Shown here piece by piece: positions 33,634 through 42,489 of a stretch of 64,000 nt of DNA. Every line of letters begins with the position of its first letter. Positions within the stretch are counted from its first letter, which is position 1. The notes under the pieces are model-generated. The model searched no databases. It worked only from the letters and a program-made list of their open reading frames with translations, and was not told the origin of the DNA. This stretch comes from Burkholderiaceae bacterium (GTDB taxonomy: Bacteria; Pseudomonadota; Gammaproteobacteria; Burkholderiales; Burkholderiaceae_F): NCBI GenBank assembly GCA_019236735.1, contig JAFAIM010000007.1, forward strand, positions 25,041-89,040, given 5' to 3'. The translations under genes and the position numbers were made by a program.

Positions 33634-34248
33634 CTAGCACCCCCTCGGATCGTTCGCCAAAAGCAAGGCCGGATCGCACATCCGGATCTGGCCGCTGCTC
33701 ACCGTTACCCGCAGCGGACGAGCGTTGTTCGGAATCGAGACGTTGATCGTCGCGATTGCCGTGGTGTTGTCGAGGTTGGACGGCAACACCATTCCCAGAG
33801 AGTTGAATGTGACGACGCTGGTCGGGGCGCCGTTAGCGTCGACGGAATTGACCTGAGCCAGCGGAGTTCCCTCGTTTGCCGCCAGGTGATACTGGATCCA
33901 ATTGAACGGTGCACCGCCCGTTGCGCTGCCAGGGCAATCGCCCGCCGCTTCCGGCACGGGTCCCGCGCCGTTCGAGTTGAACGGATTCATACATCCGACC
34001 ATCCAGTCCGCTTGCGGCGGATTTCCCCCAGAAGTCAGCCAGAACATCACGCTGCGGTTGCGTCGCAGCGCCTCAGCGCGTGCGAGCTGCAGGCCGTTCT
34101 GAATGGATTCGGTCGCAGTGCGAACCTGAACGTTCTGCATCCATGTGCTGAACATCGGCACCGCCTGCGACAGCAGGACGGCGGCAATGGCCAGCGCAAC
34201 CGCCAGTTCGATCAGCGTGAAGCCGCGGATCAAGTAAGAGGACCTCAT
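33634..34248 (-). CDS. fimT: Minor pseudopilin FimT/GspH family
   Basis: 204 residues from the ATG at 34248, with GAGGAG upstream. The prepilin motif is RGFTLIELAVALAIAAVLLSQAVP. The core contains VRTATESIQNGLQLARAEALRRNRSVMFWL, the hallmark of GspH/FimT/FimU. The C-terminus (LRVTVSSGQIRMCDPAL, near the end) also fits. FimT proteins prime pilus assembly and in some species bind DNA during natural transformation. It is 19 bp downstream of the pilE-like gene. Confidence 0.9.
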   Translation of the reverse strand: MRSSYLIRGFTLIELAVALAIAAVLLSQAVPMFSTWMQNVQVRTATESIQNGLQLARAEALRRNRSVMFWLTSGGNPPQADWMVGCMNPFNSNGAGPVPEAAGDCPGSATGGAPFNWIQYHLAANEGTPLAQVNSVDANGAPTSVVTFNSLGMVLPSNLDNTTAIATINVSIPNNARPLRVTVSSGQIRMCDPALLLANDPRGC

Positions 34249-34267
34249 CGTCGATCGCTCCTCGCTT

Positions 34268-34681
34268 TTACCGTGTCGTCCAACCCGTGGTCGACGTCGC
34301 CCAACCCTGCGGCGCCTGCGGTGTCGCCTGGTTGTTGTTCTGGTCGACCGTGTACTTGAAACCTGCGATAGGTCCGAGCGAGGTGGCCGTGGCGATGTAC
34401 GCCTGCGCGCCACCGTTCAAGGCGCAAGCCACTGTGAAATTGACGAGAGGGGGGGTCGCGGGAGGCACCACTCCGCAAGCCGCTCCATTGGCATACGAGT
34501 TGTTGTCCTGGTACCACTGCTCCATCTGCACTCGGTATGCAGCAAGCGCATTCGTTCCCTCGACCAGGTCGCCGCGCTGCACGTAACGCGTGTATTGCGG
34601 AATCGCGACCGCTGCCAAAATCCCGATAATCACGATCGCAACCAGCAGTTCGATCAGAGTGAAACCTTGCTCACGTCGCAT
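34268..34681 (-). CDS. pilE: Type IV pilin PilE-like protein
   Basis: 137 residues from the ATG at 34681, eight bases after GGAG. The prepilin sequence is EQGFTLIELLVAIVIIGILAAVAIPQYTRYVQRGDLVEG, with G/F cleavage. The short globular domain holds two cysteines (ACGVVPPATPP and VACALNG), and WYQDNNSYANGAACG matches the minor pilin PilE pattern. It is the first gene of the pilus operon in transcription order. It could be a minor pilin or a low-abundance competence pilin (ComP-like); sequence alone does not decide. Confidence 0.88.
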   Translation of the reverse strand: MRREQGFTLIELLVAIVIIGILAAVAIPQYTRYVQRGDLVEGTNALAAYRVQMEQWYQDNNSYANGAACGVVPPATPPLVNFTVACALNGGAQAYIATATSLGPIAGFKYTVDQNNNQATPQAPQGWATSTTGWTTR

Positions 34682-34900
34682 CGCTAAGCTCCGTTTTGCC
34701 CTGTACACGGATTTCGCCGTGCTCGTTACCGCTTACGGATCAGCGGGTACGCGTCTTGAATCGGGTCGGGCGCAGCGGCCGTTTCCGGACGACGAGCGGT
34801 GCGTTGGGAGGTTTCGAGCGCCGGATTGCGTGCCCGCACCCGCGATAAACGCAGAACTGGTGTTCGTTTGCCGACCTTAGCGAAGCTGAGGAGCTAAGGC

Positions 34901-36451
34901 TTAAGCGCTTCTTGTCTTTGACAAGATGCTTGTGCTTGGCAGTTCGGGAACAGCGATCGGCAGATCGGCAGACACTGCGCGGAGCGCGTCAAGAACCGGC
35001 GGTACCGCTGCGTGCGGGTGCTCTGCGATCGCGCGCAACATGCACACGTAGCGCGCACCGCAAGACGCCGCGGCACGAGCCTGTTCGGCAGTCAGGATTC
35101 CTCCGATCGCCGCAACGGGCCTGGGCGCGATCGCGCACCACCAGGCGAGATTGCCCAGTCCCTGCTCGCGCCACGGCATCGCTTTGGTCGCGGTCGGCCA
35201 CACAGGCCCGCACGCGATGTACTCCGGCGCTAGTGCCGTCGCTCGAGCAAGCTCCCACAGGCAGTGCGAACTGACCCCAAGCGCGAGCCCGCTGTCGGCA
35301 AGCGACCGGCGACCGTCCGGGCCGAGCGCAGCCAGGTCTTCCTGCCCCAGGTGCACGCCATCGGCGCCCGCTTCTTTCGCAAGTTGCCAGTAGTCGTTGA
35401 CAAACAGGCGCGCGCCGCCGGCGCGGCATTCCTCAACACTGGCTCGTATCTGCTCGCGCAACTGCGCTTGTTCCGCTTGCTTGATCCGCAACTGCACGAT
35501 TTTCACGCCGGCCGCCACCACTGCGCGTACCAGCGCCGCACGATCGACGATCGCATACAGCTGTGCCTGCCCGCTCACGACGGTCCGCGCAGCCGGAGGT
35601 TGCGGTGGCACGGCATCGAACGACATCGAAGGCAGCAAGCGCGGATCGCCCGCAAATCCTGTGCTCGCTCGCACTGGCCCGGCACCCTGCCCCGCCCGAT
35701 AGCCGCGCTGCAACGCGCCTGCGGTCGCCATTTTCGCCAGCACCAGCGCGTCTGCCGCAGCAAAGTCGAGCGCGAGCGCCGCAGCAGCAGACGTTGCGAA
35801 CGTGCAGCCGGTGCCGTGCGTGTGCGCAGTGTCGATTCGCGGCAATGCGAGCCAGCCGCGCGCGTGGTCGGTATCCACCCAGTCCAGCGCGAGCGCGCCT
35901 TCGCCGGCGTCATCTCCGCCCGTCACGCACACCGCTCCGGCGCCGAGCGAGCGCAGCTCAGCGGCCAGCGCGGGAGCGGCGAGCGCCGTGCCCGCCAGCG
36001 CCTCGGCTTCTCGCCGATTCGGCGTCACCAAGTCCGCGCGCGGAAGCAGCAGCTCGCGGTACGCCCTGCGCGCGTTCTCGTCGGCGAACGATGCGCCGGT
36101 GCTCGCAGCGAACACCGGATCGACCACCAGCGCGACCGGCCGACGCGAGCGCAAGCGGTCGATCCAGCGCGCGACGACTTCGATGAGCGCAGCGCTCCCC
36201 AACAGCCCGGTCTTGACTGCGTGCGGCGGCAAATCATCTTCGAGCGCCGCAAGCTGCGCCCCGAGAAGTTCCGGCCGAACTGGCTCGACACGAGCGACAG
36301 CGCGCGAGTTCTGCGCGGTGACTGCAGCGACGACCGGACAAAGATGCACACCAAAAGCGTCGGCGGCGCGCTGATCCGCCGACAATCCGGCCGCGCCGCC
36401 ACTATCGCTGCCGGCAATGCTCCAGATTACCGGTCTACTTTCTGCTGGCAC
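34901..36451 (-). CDS. thiDE: Bifunctional HMP-P kinase / thiamine-phosphate synthase (ThiD-ThiE fusion)
   Basis: 516 residues. The N-terminal ~270 are ThiD: WSIAGSDSGGAAGLSADQRA, VVAAVTAQNSRAV, VVDPVFAASTGASF and TAHTHGTGCTFATS. A linker (~270-300) leads to ThiE (about 305-510): LYAIVDRAAL, VKIVQLRIKQ, LFVNDYWQLAKEAGADGVHLGQEDL, YIACGPVWPTATK and PVAAIGGI. ThiD phosphorylates HMP-P; ThiE joins HMP-PP to the thiazole phosphate. The start overlaps the thiG 3' end by 17 bp. It is the last gene of the operon. In ThiE the usual GPIFPT-type phosphate loop reads GPVWPTATK. Confidence 0.95.
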   Translation of the reverse strand: MPAESRPVIWSIAGSDSGGAAGLSADQRAADAFGVHLCPVVAAVTAQNSRAVARVEPVRPELLGAQLAALEDDLPPHAVKTGLLGSAALIEVVARWIDRLRSRRPVALVVDPVFAASTGASFADENARRAYRELLLPRADLVTPNRREAEALAGTALAAPALAAELRSLGAGAVCVTGGDDAGEGALALDWVDTDHARGWLALPRIDTAHTHGTGCTFATSAAAALALDFAAADALVLAKMATAGALQRGYRAGQGAGPVRASTGFAGDPRLLPSMSFDAVPPQPPAARTVVSGQAQLYAIVDRAALVRAVVAAGVKIVQLRIKQAEQAQLREQIRASVEECRAGGARLFVNDYWQLAKEAGADGVHLGQEDLAALGPDGRRSLADSGLALGVSSHCLWELARATALAPEYIACGPVWPTATKAMPWREQGLGNLAWWCAIAPRPVAAIGGILTAEQARAAASCGARYVCMLRAIAEHPHAAVPPVLDALRAVSADLPIAVPELPSTSILSKTRSA

Positions 36452-37301
36452 GAGTGGTATGCGGATCCCTGATAGGCGGATCCGTCAGACCGACCAGAAC
36501 GCGCTCGCCGCCAACGGGAGTGGTTGCGACAGCAAAATCCTGGACCGGTATCAGGCCGGCCCGCCAGCCTTCGCGCCCGGCCGCAACCGCCTGCCCGAAC
36601 GCGTGCGCCATCCGCACCGGGTCACCCGACAATGCAACCGCTGAATTCGACAGCACCGCATCGAATCCCATCTCCATCACGCGCGCCGCGTGCGATGGAG
36701 CGCCGATTCCGGCGTCGACGATCAGGATCGCGTCGGCCAGGCGCGCACGCAGCGTGCGCAGCGCCAGTGGATTGGCGATCCCCTGCGCGGAGCCGATCGG
36801 CGCCCCCCAAGGCATCAACAGCGCGCAGCCCACGTCCAGCAGGCGCCGGCACGTCACGAGATCATCGGTGCAATACGGCCACACGACGAAACCCTCGCGC
36901 ACCAGTGCACGCGCCGCTTCAACCAGCTCGGCCGGGTCCGGCTGCAGCGTGTATTCGTCGCCCACCACTTCCAGCTTCACCCACGCGGTCCCGTATAGCT
37001 CGCGGGCCATCATCGCCAGCTCGATCGCCTCGCGCGCGCTGCGGCAGCCCGCGGTATTCGGCAGCAGGCGTGCTCCCTGTTCGGCCAGAGCTGCGCGAAC
37101 GATCGCCACAAAGCCGTTGTCGCCACCGCGGGCAAGCGTGCGCTTCAAGCCGACGGTCACAATCTGAGTGCCGGATGCACGGATCGCCTCCCGCAGCGTC
37201 TGGGGCGAAGGGTATCCGGCCGATCCCAGCAAGAAACGGCTGCACAGCGTGACGCCGTCGACTTGCCAGGTGTCGGTCTCGACTTGCGGTTCCCGATGCA
37301 T
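36435..37301 (-). CDS. thiG: Thiazole synthase ThiG
   Basis: 288 residues from the ATG at 37301; a start at 37337 would read through the heptamer repeats. ThiG builds the thiazole ring from deoxyxylulose phosphate, dehydroglycine and ThiS thiocarboxylate. Motifs: SRFLLGSAGYPS, VTVGLKRTLARGGDNGF with the Schiff-base lysine region, LLPNTAGCRSAREAI, VKLEVVGDEYTLQPD, LMPWGAPIGSAQGI and IVDAGIGAPSHAARVMEMGFDAVL. Here VTVGLKR replaces the more common VTVALRR. ThiO and ThiS, encoded upstream, supply its other substrates. Confidence 0.95.
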   Translation of the reverse strand: MHREPQVETDTWQVDGVTLCSRFLLGSAGYPSPQTLREAIRASGTQIVTVGLKRTLARGGDNGFVAIVRAALAEQGARLLPNTAGCRSAREAIELAMMARELYGTAWVKLEVVGDEYTLQPDPAELVEAARALVREGFVVWPYCTDDLVTCRRLLDVGCALLMPWGAPIGSAQGIANPLALRTLRARLADAILIVDAGIGAPSHAARVMEMGFDAVLSNSAVALSGDPVRMAHAFGQAVAAGREGWRAGLIPVQDFAVATTPVGGERVLVGLTDPPIRDPHTTRASRK

Positions 37302-37313
37302 GCTGGGCCTTTC

Positions 37314-37355
37314 CGATTGCCGATTGCCGATTGCCAAATGCCGAATGCGGATTGC
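37314..37355. repeat. Heptanucleotide tandem repeat array between thiS and thiG
   Basis: Six consecutive 7-mers: CGATTGC three times, then CAAATGC, CGAATGC and GGATTGC. It fills most of the 71-bp gap between thiG and thiS and lies inside the operon transcript. Confidence 0.8.
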
Positions 37356-37372
37356 GTACCGAGCCGCGGCGT

Positions 37373-37585
37373 TCAGCCGCCGGCGATCGGCTGGAACAAC
37401 AACACCGAGTCGCCTTCGTGCAGCTCGAAGCGCTCGCGGTTCGAACGCGCGACGAAACGCCCATTGACGGCGGTGGCAACCGCGCTTGGCTCGTAGCGAA
37501 GCGAGGTGAGCAACAGCGCCAGCGTGGTGCCGGCAGCGAGTCGGTGCGGATGGCCGTCGAGCGCGACTGCGATGGTTGCATCCAT
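37373..37585 (-). CDS. thiS: Sulfur carrier protein ThiS
   Basis: 70 residues with a ubiquitin-like fold and the obligatory C-terminal Gly-Gly (LFQPIAGG), which is adenylated and converted to a thiocarboxylate. AVNGRFVARSNRERFELHEGDSVLLF matches the central strand of ThiS. It is placed between thiO and thiG, the standard order. A start at this ATG fits the family length of ~66. Confidence 0.93.
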   Translation of the reverse strand: MDATIAVALDGHPHRLAAGTTLALLLTSLRYEPSAVATAVNGRFVARSNRERFELHEGDSVLLFQPIAGG

Positions 37586-37598
37586 TGCCTCACATGCC

Positions 37599-38672
37599 TC
37601 ACACTGCTGCTGTCTCGCGGCGCGCCTGCAGGGGCTGCGCTAGACCGACCATCGCGAGCGCATCGTCGACCAGCGCAGGCGCGAGCAGCCAACCATGCCG
37701 AAACAGTCCGTTGATCCGCACCAAAGCCTCCTCGACCTGAAAATGAGGCTCGTGGTCGGGCAGCGCCGGACGCAAGTTGCGATCGAGCCTGAGGATTCGT
37801 GCTTCGGCGAGCTGCGGCAGCACGCTGTGCGCTGCGCTCATCAACTCGACCGCCGATTGCAGCGAAACCGGTGAACGGTCTTCGCTCTCGATCTGGCTGG
37901 CCCCTACGATCAGGACGTCGCCCGGCCGAGGCACCACGTACACGCGGTGGCGCGGATGCAGCAGGCGCAGCGGTCGCTGCAGTGCGAGGCCCGGAGCGTG
38001 CAACCACGCTGTTTCGCCACGCACGCCGCGCACCGCCAAATCCGGCCGCGCGCCGGTGCCGCGCACGTCGAACGCGACGTCGAACCGATGCCAGCCCTGC
38101 CCTGTCACTCGCATCCTGCCCGGTTCGATCTGTTCGACGCTCGAGCCGAAACACCAGCGCGCCGCGCGCGCGCCTTCGTACAGCGCTGCCATCACTGCCA
38201 CCGCGTCCAAATGCGCCTCGCCTGCCAGCATCCACGCGTGGCGAACCCCAGCCACTGCCGGTTCGAGCTGCCGCAAACGCTCCTGGTCGAGTGACTCCGC
38301 GCTCACACGCGGATCGCCCGCTTGCCGCAGTCGTGCCAGGATCCTTTCCGCGGCACCCAGATCCGTTCGGTGGGCCAGCAGCAGGCTGCCTCGCTCGGCG
38401 AAGAAGGGCTGACCCGGAAGGTCCGCGACAATCTGTCGCCACAGCTCGACCGAGCGCAATCCCAGACGCGCCACTGCCGGGGAAGCGGTCTCGAGCTCGG
38501 CAACCGGGCTGAGCATCCCCGCGGCGCTGAAGGCCGCCGCGCCCTGGCCGTCGAATGCCGGTTCCGCTCCGCCAGCCGAGTCGAACACGATCACGCGGTG
38601 GCCGGCCTGCACGAGGCGCCAAGCCAGCAGGCGACCCAGCAGGCCCGCTCCCGCGATGCCGACGGTTGCCAT
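37599..38672 (-). CDS. thiO: Glycine oxidase ThiO
   Basis: 357 residues. An FAD enzyme of the DAO family that converts glycine to iminoglycine for ThiG. Rossmann motif VGIAGAGLLGRLLAWRLVQAGHRVIVFD at the N-terminus, FSAAGMLSPVAELE, LDAVAVMAALYEGAR, VYVVPRPGDVLIVGASQIES, RNLRPALPDHEPHF and the C-terminal NGLFRHGWLLAPALVDDALAM are all typical. It begins nine bases after thiC. Confidence 0.93.
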   Translation of the reverse strand: MATVGIAGAGLLGRLLAWRLVQAGHRVIVFDSAGGAEPAFDGQGAAAFSAAGMLSPVAELETASPAVARLGLRSVELWRQIVADLPGQPFFAERGSLLLAHRTDLGAAERILARLRQAGDPRVSAESLDQERLRQLEPAVAGVRHAWMLAGEAHLDAVAVMAALYEGARAARWCFGSSVEQIEPGRMRVTGQGWHRFDVAFDVRGTGARPDLAVRGVRGETAWLHAPGLALQRPLRLLHPRHRVYVVPRPGDVLIVGASQIESEDRSPVSLQSAVELMSAAHSVLPQLAEARILRLDRNLRPALPDHEPHFQVEEALVRINGLFRHGWLLAPALVDDALAMVGLAQPLQARRETAAV

Positions 38673-38681
38673 TTCAGCGGC

Positions 38682-40750
<2,069 letters not shown>

Positions 40751-40790
40751 CATTCTGGAGCGTGCCCGCCCCGTCTGTCAAACTGGCGCA

Positions 40791-40991
40791 ATGGAACGGC
40801 GAAGGCTCAGGGTCGGGCGACCGGTCACACCCGAAGAATTCGAGGAGCTGACGGACGACGAGCTCGCGCGCCTAGTCCCACGCGCACTACGCGGCTACTT
40901 TCCCGGCAAGGATTTTTGCGCGGGAGGGTTCTTTTACCTGCACGACGGCACTGCCTGGTCGTTCTTCAAAGGCGGCTTCGTCGACGAGTGA
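40791..40991 (+). CDS. Small hypothetical protein
   Basis: 66 residues, acidic N-terminal half with TPEEFEELTDDELARLVPRALRG, then a Gly/Phe-rich FCAGGFFYLHDGTAWSFFKGGF. It has no signal peptide or membrane helix and I do not recognise a family. Amino-acid composition is plausible for a real protein. The 5' end overlaps the presumed thiC promoter on the other strand, which is a reason for caution, as is the absence of a strong SD. Confidence 0.5.
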   Translation: MERRRLRVGRPVTPEEFEELTDDELARLVPRALRGYFPGKDFCAGGFFYLHDGTAWSFFKGGFVDE

Positions 40992-41006
40992 TGGCAACAG
41001 ACCACT

Positions 41007-41759
41007 CTAGGTTCCCTGCGTCCACGGCTCGGACGACGACGATAGGCGATAGGCCCGTAGCGCGTTCCAGGCGAGCAGCACCGTCATCAGTGCAAGCACT
41101 GCGGCGGTTCCGAAGCGCAGCGTGAGGAAGGCCCCTGTGGCAGCCCCGACGCACATCGTTGCAGTCGCCGCCAAGCGCCTTTTTGGACTGGGACCGCTTC
41201 CGCCGGCCAGAAGCGAATCCGCGGCAATGCCTGTCAGGGTAAGCGTCAGTACGGTAGTCGTCAGGTCCGGGACGCCCAGGCGGCGTGCCACTGCGTTTTG
41301 CAGCCCCATCGCGAGCCCAAGCAGAACGATCAGCGCAAATGACGGCACCGTATTTGTGATCGACTCGCGCGCTGCGATCGCGACAATCAGGGCAGCGCCG
41401 ACGAAGGCGAGCTGAACGTACGTCGCAAAGGCGATGAACCTCCCGCGGTGGCGGCCCAGCAGCGCGCCAAGCCGGCCGCCGACCACCGCACCCGCGAGAA
41501 ACGCGACAGTCGCAAGCAGCGATGCCGCAACCGAAAAGCCGGCCGCTCCTGCAGCGGCGAACCCCACAAAGACGACATTGCCCGTCATATTCGCGACGAA
41601 CACATGCCCGAGCTGCAGGTAGCTGACCGCATCAACCAGTCCTGTCACCGCCGTCAGCACGAACAGCAGTGAAGGCAGCGGCCCGTGCCGATCCGCGATC
41701 GTCTTTGCGGGTTCCACCGGGCGATCGGAATGAGCACCCGGATCTTCGGCCGCAGTCAT
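41007..41759 (-). CDS. YoaK family membrane protein (DUF1275)
   Basis: 250 residues with six or seven membrane helices. The family signature is clear: VTGLVDAVSYLQLGHVFVANMTGNVVFVG near residues 38-66, then GRHRGRFIAFATYVQLAF and LGLAMGLQNAVARRLGVPDLTTTVLTLTLTGIAADS. DUF1275 proteins are widespread and their transport role is unproven. It lies 53 bp downstream of dps on the same strand, so the two may be co-transcribed. Confidence 0.88.
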   Translation of the reverse strand: MTAAEDPGAHSDRPVEPAKTIADRHGPLPSLLFVLTAVTGLVDAVSYLQLGHVFVANMTGNVVFVGFAAAGAAGFSVAASLLATVAFLAGAVVGGRLGALLGRHRGRFIAFATYVQLAFVGAALIVAIAARESITNTVPSFALIVLLGLAMGLQNAVARRLGVPDLTTTVLTLTLTGIAADSLLAGGSGPSPKRRLAATATMCVGAATGAFLTLRFGTAAVLALMTVLLAWNALRAYRLSSSSEPWTQGT

Positions 41760-41812
41760 TGCTTCACCGCGTCACCGCATGCTCGTTAACCGCAAAGTAC
41801 GATTGCTCCCAT

Positions 41813-42325
41813 CTATCGAGGTGTGGCGGTCTCCGCCGGCCGTGTCGCTTCGGACAGGAACCAGGCGCGTCGCTCCGCCTCGTCGATCCAGACCTCGAGC
41901 AGGCTTGTCGTGGCAACGTCGCCGTGCTCCTCGCAAACGCCGTGGGTCTCGCGCATCCGCTGCGCGAGTCGGGTGTTGTCCTCCCGCAATTCGGCAAGCA
42001 TGTCCAGCGGCGTGACGTAGTCCGCATCGTTGTCCTTGACCCGCTGCAGTCGTCCGATATGACCGATCGAGCGAAGCGTCGTACCGCCGGCCTTTCGGAC
42101 GCGTTCTGCGATCGCATCGGTGGTTGCGAACAGCTGATCGCCATGTTCGTCCAGCAGCAGATGATAGTCACGGAAGTGGGGGCCGCTGACATGCCAATGG
42201 AAGTTCTTGGTTTTCAAATACAGCGCAAAGAAATCCGCGACCAGCGCATTCAGCGCGCCGGAAATGTCGCGTATGGCCTCGGGTCCGAACCCCGCGGGGC
42301 TCCGCTCTCGCTTGTGCGTGTTCAT
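41813..42325 (-). CDS. dps: Dps-family DNA-binding ferritin-like protein
   Basis: 170 residues from the ATG at 42325 (42331 also possible). The intersubunit ferroxidase motif is complete: LKTKNFHWHVSGPHFRDYHLLLDEH with the two His, Asp and Glu positions, and AERVRKAGGTTLRSIG follows. The dodecamer oxidises ferrous iron with peroxide and shields DNA. A basic N-terminal tail (MNTHKRERS) could bind DNA. The start faces the M16 protease gene across 164 bp, which must hold both promoters; I do not see an OxyR site that I can defend. Confidence 0.92.
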   Translation of the reverse strand: MNTHKRERSPAGFGPEAIRDISGALNALVADFFALYLKTKNFHWHVSGPHFRDYHLLLDEHGDQLFATTDAIAERVRKAGGTTLRSIGHIGRLQRVKDNDADYVTPLDMLAELREDNTRLAQRMRETHGVCEEHGDVATTSLLEVWIDEAERRAWFLSEATRPAETATPR

Positions 42326-42489
42326 CGGCAATTCCCTCCAGATGGGACCGCGGGGGCCGCGGCTCGGTCAACATCTTAGACTGGGCGCCAGTTGGGCAGA
42401 ACAGCGGGGCAGAACGTTCGCCTCGGCCGGCGGTCCATAGCGCATAGTGAATGTGACAGAGCCATTTTGTATCCCCTGGGAGGAAAAAC

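Noticed and set aside
34880..34935. CCTTAGC/GCTAAGG and CTTGTC/GACAAG hairpins after thiDE as a terminator
   Set aside because: The stems are short, one lies in the coding end, and there is no T-tract.
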